Positions 1 through 6,353 of a DNA stretch of 12,186 nt are shown here, piece after piece. Each line of letters begins with the position of its first letter. The first letter of the stretch is position 1. The stretch lies in assembly GCA_023428865.1 (NCBI GenBank), contig JAEYWT010000078.1, forward strand, positions 1 to 12,186, given 5' to 3'. A program made the translations under genes and the position numbers. The notes below the pieces were generated by a model. That model did not search any database, was not told the origin of the DNA, and worked only from the letters and a program-made list of their open reading frames with translations. This stretch comes from Bacteroidota bacterium (GTDB lineage Bacteria > Bacteroidota > Bacteroidia > Flavobacteriales_F > PHOS-HE28).

Positions 1-493
1 GGCAGGCACCACGCTCGCGCACCATGCGTGGTGAGGTGGGAAAGCGTTCCACACCGGCATGGAAATGATCAAGGGCCTGACGCCAGCGTTCGCGCAGTGC
101 GAGCACACGACCAGCGCGATACAAGTACTCTTCACTGGCTTGTGGATCCACTTGTGGGGCGATCAACACCTCGGCGCTATCCAGGTTACCCAAGCCTGTA
201 TAGCTACCAAGGAGGTTGGTGCGGTATTCGGCGTTGGCCTTGAGCTCAGGTGCTTTCAGCAGCTCATCCATGGCCTTCTGGTAGGAGCCGATCCGGTTGT
301 AGGCTTCAGCCCTGATCACATGGAAGGTGGCTGGTGCCCCCTTGCGAGTAAGAGCACGTTCGGTAAGGGTTAGCGCGCGGTAGGGCTTGTCCTTTGCAAG
401 AGCTTGGCGAGCGCTGGTTTCCAACTTCTCGAATTGAGCGCTTCCGTTGAGCACGAACAGGACGAGCGCCACGATAACCGACCATTTCCGCAT
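1..493 (-). CDS. Exported TPR-repeat protein, N-terminal part (runs off left edge)
   Basis: This gene is truncated: only the first 164 codons lie in the window and the frame stays open to base 1. The start is the ATG at 491-493. The product opens with a signal peptide (basic MRK, hydrophobic residues 5-15, small residues then a likely cut near SAQ at 18-20), so it should leave the cytoplasm, probably for the periplasm or outer membrane. What follows is almost wholly helical with tetratricopeptide-like helix pairs at about 24-50, 56-86, 88-118 and 120-154. They carry the usual small and aromatic positions, such as AEAYNRIGSYQKAMDELL, GLGNLDSAEVL and YRAGRVLALRERWRQALDHF. TPR arrays are protein-binding scaffolds; the partner is unknown. 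No enzymatic domain is visible in the part present, and what lies beyond the edge cannot be judged. The coding call is firm (signal peptide plus repeat pattern); the specific role is open. Confidence 0.85.
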   Translation of the reverse strand, partial: MRKWSVIVALVLFVLNGSAQFEKLETSARQALAKDKPYRALTLTERALTRKGAPATFHVIRAEAYNRIGSYQKAMDELLKAPELKANAEYRTNLLGSYTGLGNLDSAEVLIAPQVDPQASEEYLYRAGRVLALRERWRQALDHFHAGVERFPTSPRMVRERGAC

Positions 494-524
494 GCGGCGA
501 AGATACCGCCGCCTTCCACAGCGG

Positions 525-532
525 TAACTTTG
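525..532 (+). promoter_or_regulatory. Candidate Bacteroidota -7 promoter box (TAACTTTG)
   Basis: TAACTTTG is an exact match to the Bacteroidota consensus TAnnTTTG recognised by the primary sigma factor. It sits in the divergent gap before the 25-residue-repeat gene, which would give a leader of about 80 nt. I see no clear TTG at the -33 position, so the match could be chance. Confidence 0.35.
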
Positions 533-618
533 CGGGGTGGTATCGAACACGCCTACCAGCGGCACTCGGCACAATTCACCACCAGAGACCGCACGTAAAG
601 ACCAGCGCTGGACAACCC

Positions 619-1032
619 ATGAAGACGGAATACCCGGCCAAGATCCTGCTCGCTTGGGGTGAAGCCATAGCGGGCAACACGGACCTGCGCGATTGGCTGA
701 CCAAGAACGGCTATCCTGAGCTGGGTATTTTCACCTTCGCCCTGCGCAACAAGCCCGAGGCCCGGGATTGGTTGATGAAGAACGGGCATCCGCATCTGAT
801 GGCGATCATCACCGGTATAGAGGGTGATAAGAAAGCGCTGAGCTGGCTGGAGCACAACGGCATGAAGGTGTTGAAGCATGTGGCCCTGACCGGAGATGGC
901 AGCGAGGAGGACTTCCAGTGGTTGATGGACCATGGCCACAAGGAGCTTGCGGTGATCGGCCACAAGATGCACCAGGTGAAACGGAAGATGGACGAAGACT
1001 TCGGCGACTACCACAAGATGCCGAAGATCTGA
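619..1032 (+). CDS. Small protein of four tandem 25-residue WL..NG repeats
   Basis: I do not recognise a named family. The 137-residue product has no signal peptide or membrane segment, so it is probably cytoplasmic. Its tryptophans at 26, 51, 76 and 101 are spaced exactly 25 residues apart. Each begins a W-L-x-x-(N/H)-(G/H)-type turn: WLTKNG, WLMKNG, WLEHNG, WLMDHG. Each turn is followed by a second amphipathic stretch, giving two short helices per unit, as in alpha-solenoid repeats. Residues 5-20 look like a capping helix and 117-137 form a charged tail. This strict period marks the plus strand as the coding one; the opposite-strand reading is histidine-rich and patternless. No catalytic motif is seen, and a binding or scaffold role is inference only. 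The start ATG has no Shine-Dalgarno. The gene ends only 5 bases from the stop of the convergent ATPase gene. Confidence 0.8.
   Translation: MKTEYPAKILLAWGEAIAGNTDLRDWLTKNGYPELGIFTFALRNKPEARDWLMKNGHPHLMAIITGIEGDKKALSWLEHNGMKVLKHVALTGDGSEEDFQWLMDHGHKELAVIGHKMHQVKRKMDEDFGDYHKMPKI
682..981 (+). repeat. Four tandem 75-bp coding repeats
   Basis: The units encode residues 22-46, 47-71, 72-96 and 97-121 of the small repeat protein. The tryptophan codons lie at 694, 769, 844 and 919, exactly 75 bases apart. The first two units still share DNA similarity around the WL..KNG core (GATTGGYTGA followed by AAGAACGG), suggesting the most recent duplication; units three and four have diverged. Confidence 0.75.
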
Positions 1033-1037
1033 TCGCC

Positions 1038-2528
1038 TTACTCCTGCCCTGGTCCGTCGCTTGCGAACATGCTGCCCATCAGGTCACCGAAACGCGCCGT
1101 TTCGGCGTGCATGGTGCGGCTGATACGGCTGTGTTCGGCCAAGGCATGCAGCACGAATTCGCTCCAAAGCAACTGCTCTTCGCCATCCAGGTAGTCGTGC
1201 TTCTGCTTCACCAGTTCCATTAGCTGGTCCACGGTTCGGAGTGCCTTCTCGTAGGTTGCTCCTGTTGCTTCCAAGGATAGATCCAGCTGCTCCGACTCGA
1301 AGTGTGCAATGATGGGTGCGTATGGATCGTGACGTTGCTGTGCGGCGCCTGCCTTCACCTTCCGGGCCTTCGACGGATCGGGGAAGAGTTCGGCGAAGGT
1401 GTTGCGCACGGCCTGACTGATGAGGTGGTGAGCGACCTGTGCCGCGCCTTCCTGCTCGCCTTCGTAGACCAGTTCGATCTTGCCCACGATGGCCGGAACC
1501 ACCGACTGAAGGTCGCTGATGCGCGCCACCGTACGTTCTTCGCCATTGCGCAAAGCCCTTCGCTCGGCCGCACTGATTAGGCTTTCCATAGCGGTGATCG
1601 TCAGGCGTGCGCTTACGCCGCTCTTACGATCCACGTATTCACTTTCGCGGGCTTCCGTGGCGATACGCTCCACCAGAACACGCAATAGATCCGGCACGCG
1701 CACACGCGCCACTTGATCCTTGGGGGAGCGCAACTCCTGCGCAGTGATGCGCATGCCCATTTCGATGGTGGGTGGATAGTGCGTGAGGATCTGCGACTGG
1801 ATACGGTCCTTGAGCGGTGTGATGATGGAACCGCGGTTGGTGTAATCCTCGGGGTTGGCGGTGAAGACGAACTGCACATCGAGCGGCAGGCGCAGTTTGA
1901 ACCCACGGATCTGCACATCGCCCTCTTGCAGGATGTTGAACAGCGCCACTTGGATGCGCGGTTGCAGATCGGGCAGTTCGTTGATGACGAAGATGCCGCG
2001 ATGGCTGCGCGGGATGAGGCCGAAGTGGATGACCCGTTCGTCGCTGTAATCGAGCTTGAGGTTGGCGGCTTTGATGGGATCGCTATCGCCGATGAGGTCG
2101 GCAACGGTTACATCCGGTGTGGCCAACTTCTCGGTGTACCGTTGGTCGCGATGCAGCCAGGTGATGGGTGTGGCATCGCCTTGAACTGCTATCAGGTCGC
2201 GGGCATGGCGCGAGATGGGCGCGAACGGATCATCGTTGACCTCGCTGCCTGCGACCACCGGCATCCATTCATCCAACAATTGCACCAGTGACCGGGCCAT
2301 GCGTGTTTTGGCCTGTCCGCGCAACCCGAGCAGGTTGATGCTGTGACCAGCGAGAATGGCACGCTCCATGGCCGGAACCACCGTTCGCTCGTACCCGTGT
2401 ATGCCTTCAAAGAGTGTGCGGCCCGCGCGGATGTTCGCGATGAGGTTGGTGCGCAGCTCCTCTTTCACCGTGCGGCTGCGGTAGCCGCTCTTCTTGAGTT
2501 CGCCGAGTGTTCGTGGAAGGTTCTCCAT
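1038..2528 (-). CDS. MoxR / Mg-chelatase-I-like AAA+ ATPase
   Basis: This is a 496-residue AAA+ ATPase of the MoxR/chelatase-I clade. Such ATPases work with VWA-domain partners as chaperone-like or metal-insertion machines. Visible motifs are Walker A GLRGQAKT (68-75), Walker B in GIFVINELPDL (178-188), sensor 1 FTAN (222-225), a probable arginine finger in PLKDRI (R242) and sensor-2 arginine R308 in SARLT. A C-terminal helical lid region of about 150 residues follows. Walker B reads Asn-Glu (N183-E184) instead of Asp-Glu. The partner VWA gene lies 41 bases upstream on the same strand, so they are probably one operon. It is unlikely to be true magnesium chelatase, because no porphyrin or chelatase-H gene is near and the partner lacks the AAA domain of BchD. 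The start is uncertain: ATG at 2528 is preferred because TLGELKKSGY then sits near the N-terminus; ATG at 2546 and TTG at 2564 are possible. The substrate is unknown. Confidence 0.9.
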   Translation of the reverse strand: MENLPRTLGELKKSGYRSRTVKEELRTNLIANIRAGRTLFEGIHGYERTVVPAMERAILAGHSINLLGLRGQAKTRMARSLVQLLDEWMPVVAGSEVNDDPFAPISRHARDLIAVQGDATPITWLHRDQRYTEKLATPDVTVADLIGDSDPIKAANLKLDYSDERVIHFGLIPRSHRGIFVINELPDLQPRIQVALFNILQEGDVQIRGFKLRLPLDVQFVFTANPEDYTNRGSIITPLKDRIQSQILTHYPPTIEMGMRITAQELRSPKDQVARVRVPDLLRVLVERIATEARESEYVDRKSGVSARLTITAMESLISAAERRALRNGEERTVARISDLQSVVPAIVGKIELVYEGEQEGAAQVAHHLISQAVRNTFAELFPDPSKARKVKAGAAQQRHDPYAPIIAHFESEQLDLSLEATGATYEKALRTVDQLMELVKQKHDYLDGEEQLLWSEFVLHALAEHSRISRTMHAETARFGDLMGSMFASDGPGQE

Positions 2529-2569
2529 GTGGGAAAGGGAGGGCATAGGATCAGGCCCGTTCAATGCGT

Positions 2570-3661
2570 TCAGGAGGCTTTGCGGTTGGAGGCGTGATCG
2601 CGGAACACCATGTCCGCAAGCCCTTGCAGACCGGTGTAGAAGGCACGGCCTTGGTTGGCTTCGGTGAAGCGTTCGATGAAATGTTGTAGGTAGTGGTCTT
2701 GCGCGATCATGAAGGTGGTGATGGGTATGCCCGCCTTGCGTGCGCGAACAGCGGCATCGAGCGTGCGGGCCACGATGACATCATCCAACCCGAAGCTGTT
2801 CATGTAATACTCGCCATCGCGTTTGATGCAGCTGGGCTTGCCGTCGGTGATCATCACGATACGGCGGTTCTTCAGCCTACGACGGCGCAACAGGTCCATG
2901 GCGAGTTCGAGACCGGCCACCGTGTTGGTGTGATAAGGACCTACCTGCAAGTACGGCAGATCCTTCAGGCTTACCTGCCAAGCATCATTCCCGAATACGA
3001 CGATGTCCAAGGTATCCTTCGGATAGCGACGTGCAATGAGCTCCGCCAAAGCCATGGCCACCTTCTTCGCTGGCGTGATGCGGTCCTCGCCGTAGAGGAT
3101 CATACTGTGGCTGATGTCGATCATGAGCACCGTTGCACAAGCGCTCTGGTGTTCGGTCTCCACCACTTCGAGGTCATCTTCGCTGAGGTTGAACTCGTCG
3201 ATGCCGCGTTGTTGTGCATTACGGATGCTATCGCTCATGGCCACCTGCTCCAGCCGATCGCCGAAACGATAGGTCCTACGATCGCTGGTGGTCTCATCGC
3301 CCTGGCCGGTACGCCGCAGGCCGTGATCGCCCCGATCGGACTTCTTCAACTTGCCGAAAACTTGATCCAAGGCGCGCTCGCGGATGAGTTTCTCGGCCTT
3401 CCCGGTGAGTGGGGCCTTCCCACCCTTCGTTGGTGGATCGCCCACGATGCCGTTCTTCCGGAGGTCTTCCTCGAACTGCTTACGCCCGTATTCGTTGGTG
3501 TAGAATGCATGCTCCTTGTCCAGCTGATCCATCCAGTCGAGTGCTTCCTCCACATCGCCGCTGGTGTGGGTTAGCATCTCCAAGAAGAGGGGCAGCAGTT
3601 TCTGGAATGGTGTACGGTCGTCCTGTGGTGGAACGTATCTACCGAACCGATGTAGGAGCAT
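2570..3661 (-). CDS. VWA-domain protein, partner of MoxR-like ATPase
   Basis: This 363-residue cytoplasmic protein carries a C-terminal von Willebrand factor A domain (about 175-355). Its metal-ion-dependent adhesion site looks complete: DISHS (182-186), a threonine in HTNT (T245 or T247) and the aspartate of ITDGKPS (D273). The N-terminal half is helical, with SGDVEEALDWMDQLD (34-48) followed by a charged linker rich in K, R and D (75-135). No signal peptide is seen. In Bacteroidota, proteins of this design are commonly encoded next to a MoxR/chelatase-I-like ATPase, as here. Known MoxR/VWA pairs act in protein maturation or metal insertion, with the VWA protein as substrate adaptor. The start ATG gives the expected opening (HRFGRYVP). 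A TAnnTTTC box at 3666-3673 lies only 4 bases upstream, so the transcript would be nearly leaderless if that box is used. Confidence 0.9.
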   Translation of the reverse strand: MLLHRFGRYVPPQDDRTPFQKLLPLFLEMLTHTSGDVEEALDWMDQLDKEHAFYTNEYGRKQFEEDLRKNGIVGDPPTKGGKAPLTGKAEKLIRERALDQVFGKLKKSDRGDHGLRRTGQGDETTSDRRTYRFGDRLEQVAMSDSIRNAQQRGIDEFNLSEDDLEVVETEHQSACATVLMIDISHSMILYGEDRITPAKKVAMALAELIARRYPKDTLDIVVFGNDAWQVSLKDLPYLQVGPYHTNTVAGLELAMDLLRRRRLKNRRIVMITDGKPSCIKRDGEYYMNSFGLDDVIVARTLDAAVRARKAGIPITTFMIAQDHYLQHFIERFTEANQGRAFYTGLQGLADMVFRDHASNRKAS

Positions 3662-3713
3662 GTGCGAAAGTTAACGCCCACAACAGGGGTCCTGTTCGCT
3701 CATGAATGCGAAG

Positions 3714-3740
3714 AGCGCCTTCGGCCAGGCCGAAAGCGCT
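3714..3740 (-). terminator. Hairpin after the T9SS-sorted gene
   Basis: An imperfect inverted repeat follows the stop of the minus-strand gene at 3760. Five base pairs (AGCGC with GCGCT), one C/A mismatch and six more pairs (TTCGGC with GCCGAA) close a three-base loop. There is no real T-run on the minus-strand side (only CTCTTCG), so it may stabilise a 3' end more than terminate on its own. Confidence 0.5.
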
Positions 3741-3759
3741 CCCGTTCAGAACATTCGGA

Positions 3760-4791
3760 TCACTCCACCACCACCCTACGCGAGCCGGTGCGGCCTTCAG
3801 TACTGGTGACCTTGAGGTGGTAAACGCCACCAGGCAAGCCTGAAAGATCGAGCACACTACTGAAGGTGCCGGTGATGGGTTTCACCTCGGTAGCCACCAG
3901 CTGACCAGTCGCGGTGAACACCTCCACGGAACGCAATTGACCCTGGCCTAGACCGAGATCCACGCGGCCGTTGGTAGGGTTGGGGTATGGGTTGAAGGTG
4001 ACCTGGTCGGGACTGACCTCACCGATGCTGTTGCCCGGACCGAGCAGCCACTCTGCCGTGAAGGTGACGCTCGGTGTACCACTAGCAATGATAGTCGTAT
4101 CCACGGAGGTCTTCAGCGCCGGATATATCATATCCGTGGTGTAGTAATAGTAAGAATCGTACGAGCGGTACAGCAGGCCCAAGGGAGTGGTCTCTGTTTG
4201 CACCTTGCGCACCTTCACGCGCAGCACTTCCGGAATGGTAGCCGCAGGCAGTTGTAGTTCGCCATACCCATCAGCCAGTCCGGTATTGACGCCCGCGCGA
4301 GTGATGGGCACTGGGAACCCGGGGGGTGAATAGGTAACTGAGAACGGATCGGTCCAAGCCGTGTTGTAGGTACAGGGGAAGGGCAGTTCGATGGCCGAGT
4401 TGGTGAAAGCGGCAGCACCTTCGATCTGTGTGCGGAAGCCAACCTGTTCGATCCCCGTGGCGGTAACCCGGTAAGCCAGTGTATCGGAACCGCCGTTGGT
4501 GTACAGCACCGTGGCTGTTGGAAAGACCGAACTGGTCGGTGTTACGGACGGCGAGACCAGGAAGCGATCGTTACCTCCTGTTGCATCCAGCATCCAGAAG
4601 CCATAGCTGGCATCGGGGCCTGCAGCACCTACCGGGAAGAACTCAGCTGGGGTATTGGTCGTGAAGGAAGTGACCCCGTAGCTATCCACAATGGGAACTA
4701 GTCCGTTGGTAGCCTGCGTCAGTGTGGGTTGGGCGATCAAAGCTCCAGTGCCGAAGAGTACACTGGTAAGCACGAGTTGACGTATCATCAT
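3760..4791 (-). CDS. Secreted protein with T9SS type A sorting domain
   Basis: The start is taken as ATG 4791 because the signal peptide begins there (MMIRQLVLTSVLFGTGALIAQ); the open frame further upstream adds a 25-residue charged stretch unlike an export signal. The 343-residue product is followed by a mainly beta body (about 25-260) rich in Ser, Thr, Gly and aromatic residues, including a tyrosine cluster YDSYYYY (211-217). The last 78 residues form a type A sorting domain: YPNPTNGRVDLGL (269-281), VEVFTATGQLV (289-299), a DLSGLPGGVYHLKV core (315-328) and basic GSRR before the end. Such domains direct proteins across the outer membrane by T9SS and are then removed or replaced by a lipid anchor. 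I recognise no enzymatic domain; the body resembles many Bacteroidota secreted hypothetical proteins. It diverges from the nitroreductase gene. Confidence 0.88.
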   Translation of the reverse strand: MMIRQLVLTSVLFGTGALIAQPTLTQATNGLVPIVDSYGVTSFTTNTPAEFFPVGAAGPDASYGFWMLDATGGNDRFLVSPSVTPTSSVFPTATVLYTNGGSDTLAYRVTATGIEQVGFRTQIEGAAAFTNSAIELPFPCTYNTAWTDPFSVTYSPPGFPVPITRAGVNTGLADGYGELQLPAATIPEVLRVKVRKVQTETTPLGLLYRSYDSYYYYTTDMIYPALKTSVDTTIIASGTPSVTFTAEWLLGPGNSIGEVSPDQVTFNPYPNPTNGRVDLGLGQGQLRSVEVFTATGQLVATEVKPITGTFSSVLDLSGLPGGVYHLKVTSTEGRTGSRRVVVE

Positions 4792-4813
4792 GTTCCGGTT
4801 CCTGTTTAGTGGT

Positions 4814-4821
4814 CGAAGGTA
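4814..4821 (-). promoter_or_regulatory. Candidate -7 box variant TACCTTCG
   Basis: Read on the minus strand, TACCTTCG differs from TAnnTTTG at one base. It lies 22 bases before the chosen start of the secreted protein gene, a plausible leader length. No good -33 TTG is seen at the usual spacing. Confidence 0.3.
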
Positions 4822-4900
4822 AGACGCGCGTTTACCACAGAACGCTGCCCGATGCTCAGGTTCCACTCCTACTTCGTCTCTTTGCTACATTCCCAACCGC

Positions 4901-5488
4901 ATGAAATTCAGCCTCAGCGAGATCACGGACCTGATCCGCCACCGCCGCAGCATAGCACCGAAGGACTATTCGGACCGCTTGGTACACAAGGAAATGGTGG
5001 AGCGTATACTCACCAACGCCACTTGGGCGCCTACCCATGGCCTTACCCAGCCGTGGCGTTTCACCGTTTACACCGGCGAGGGGCGGACACGTCTTTCCCG
5101 ATTCTTGGGGGAGGAATACGAACGCCTGACGCCCCCTGAGAAATTCCTCCAGAAAAAGTACGACAATGTGACCCAGCGTCCACTGCAAAGCACCGTGGTG
5201 ATCGGCCTCGGCATGGAGCGCGACCCCAATGGTAAGATCAGCGAACGCGATGAGCTGATGGCCGTGGCGTGCGCTGTGCAGAACATGTACTTGACCTGCA
5301 CCGCTTACGGACTTGGCGCCTTTTGGGCCACAGGCGGACCGTTGATCGGTGCTGGCATGCGTTCCTTCCAGGGTTTGAGCGAGAACGGTGCGGCCTTGGG
5401 GCTGTTCTACTTGGGCTACCCTGGAAGCGAGTGGCCGAAGAGCCATCGCAGACCCCTGGAACTGGTGACCACTTGGGTGAATGAGTGA
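4901..5488 (+). CDS. YdjA-like nitroreductase (FMN-dependent NAD(P)H oxidoreductase)
   Basis: This 195-residue protein has the length and landmarks of the nitroreductase superfamily, closest in pattern to E. coli YdjA. The FMN-phosphate-binding RRS lies at 15-17. APTHGLTQPWRF (43-54) matches the APDH..QPW..F signature of YdjA. GLGAFWATG (137-145) corresponds to the GFGGIWRSG flavin-site segment, and LGYP (171-174) to the terminal LGxP. Family members are cytoplasmic homodimers that reduce nitro groups, quinones or similar acceptors with NAD(P)H; YdjA-type proteins are among the smallest and their natural substrate is poorly known. No signal peptide or membrane helix is present. The gene diverges from the secreted protein at 3760-4791, and an 87-base gap separates it from the beta-barrel gene. 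TCTCTTTG at 4877-4884 is a one-mismatch -7 box 16 bases before the ATG. Confidence 0.92.
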   Translation: MKFSLSEITDLIRHRRSIAPKDYSDRLVHKEMVERILTNATWAPTHGLTQPWRFTVYTGEGRTRLSRFLGEEYERLTPPEKFLQKKYDNVTQRPLQSTVVIGLGMERDPNGKISERDELMAVACAVQNMYLTCTAYGLGAFWATGGPLIGAGMRSFQGLSENGAALGLFYLGYPGSEWPKSHRRPLELVTTWVNE

Positions 5489-5575
5489 CCTACCAACGGC
5501 CCACATTCGAAAAGCGATGGACCATTCCTCGGTATGGTTGCGGCTTAGCGACGCCGATGGCCGATCTTTGGGGCG

Positions 5576-6310
5576 ATGACGTGGTGCTGTGTGCGGACCC
5601 TTTGCGTTGCGCTATGCGTGAGCTTTTACAGCCTGGCCCAAGGACAGCAAGGTGTGACCACGTTCGGTCTACAGGTGAAACCGGTGTTCGCCATGCCGTA
5701 TTTCGACCCGCTCACCGAACTGCAGCGGCCTTCTGTTAATGGAGCCATTGAACTGGAAGGCGGTATGGCCTTCGGTATGAGCGTGCGTGTGGGGCTAACC
5801 CGCATCATTAGCGTAGAAACGGGCATCGGCCAGATCAAACGGCGGTTCAGCTACAGCCTTACGAACGATACGGCCGGCTTCACGGAGAAGGGGGAGATCC
5901 GCTTCATCGGATACGAGATCCCCATCACGGCACTGGCCTACATCCGCACTGGCGAACGGACCTATATGAACGCGGCGATGGGCTTTTCGCTGGACATGTA
6001 CCCAAGCGACGCAAGAGCACGGCTGGAGAACAGCTCCATCTACATGTACCGCAATCGTTGGGCGCAGTTCGGAGTGTTGGGGAACCTGGGCTGGGAATAC
6101 CGCACGGAAAAGAGCGGCATCTTCTACATCGGTGCCACCTTCCACCGGCCGTTCGGTGACATGGCCATTGCCGACCTGACCTATTGGGACATGACCGCGA
6201 GCTTCGTGCCCTACCCTATGCGTGGCGCGTTGAACGGCGGGTACCTGACGCTCGATCTACGCTACTACTTCCACGAGGATCCCACGCGGGTGCAACGCAG
6301 AAAGCGGTAA
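5576..6310 (+). CDS. Outer-membrane beta-barrel protein
   Basis: The 244-residue product starts with a signal peptide (hydrophobic residues to about 20, likely cut after AQG). It continues with alternating hydrophobic and polar beta strands rich in Tyr, Phe and Gly, such as GMSVRVGLTRIISVETGIG, IPITALAYIRTG and FGVLGNLGWEYRTEKSGIFYIGATF. It ends with a strand TLDLRYYF near the C-terminus, a common finish for small outer-membrane barrels. About ten strands seem possible, as in the OMP_b-brl families widespread in Bacteroidota. Function is unknown; a porin-like or structural role is only a guess. The start may be GTG at 5591 instead of ATG 5576: it removes the odd MTWCC and gives a cleaner signal peptide (MRTLCVALCVSFYSLAQG). 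It also leaves 20 bases after a one-mismatch -7 box GATCTTTG at 5563-5570, which has TTG 22 bases ahead at 5538-5540. Confidence 0.8.
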   Translation: MTWCCVRTLCVALCVSFYSLAQGQQGVTTFGLQVKPVFAMPYFDPLTELQRPSVNGAIELEGGMAFGMSVRVGLTRIISVETGIGQIKRRFSYSLTNDTAGFTEKGEIRFIGYEIPITALAYIRTGERTYMNAAMGFSLDMYPSDARARLENSSIYMYRNRWAQFGVLGNLGWEYRTEKSGIFYIGATFHRPFGDMAIADLTYWDMTASFVPYPMRGALNGGYLTLDLRYYFHEDPTRVQRRKR

Positions 6311-6313
6311 GAA

Positions 6314-6330
6314 CGAAGGCCGTACCTTCG
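6314..6330 (+). promoter_or_regulatory. Short hairpin overlapping a TACCTTCG box
   Basis: CGAAGG (6314-6319) pairs with CCTTCG (6325-6330) around a five-base loop, just after the beta-barrel stop. The right arm and loop also contain TACCTTCG (6323-6330), the same -7 variant as at 4814-4821, 23 bases before the next ATG. It could be a weak terminator, a promoter element or both. No T-run follows. Confidence 0.3.
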
Positions 6331-6353
6331 GCGCTTACCAAACGCTCTGCTCG

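Noticed and set aside
498..505. TATCTTCG on the minus strand before the TPR gene as a -7 box
   Set aside because: It lies only 4 bases before the ATG and has a mismatch, so a usable promoter there is unlikely.
553..1014. Open frame of 153 codons on the minus strand opposite the 25-residue-repeat gene
   Set aside because: The translation is histidine-rich without pattern, whereas the plus strand has an exact 25-residue period.
1713..2291. Open frame of 192 codons on the plus strand inside the ATPase gene
   Set aside because: It is antisense to the Walker and sensor motifs, which fix the minus strand as coding.
2693..3574. Open frame of 293 codons on the plus strand, antisense to the VWA gene
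   Set aside because: The opposite strand encodes a VWA domain with an intact metal site; this translation has no recognisable motif and no signal.
1038..3661. Magnesium or cobalt chelatase (I and D subunits)
   Set aside because: The VWA protein lacks the AAA and proline-rich/acidic parts of a D subunit, and no H subunit or tetrapyrrole gene is in the window.
4792..4866. N-terminal 25-residue extension of the T9SS-sorted protein
   Set aside because: It is charged and would place the signal peptide internally; the transcript would also start inside it if the 4814-4821 box is real.
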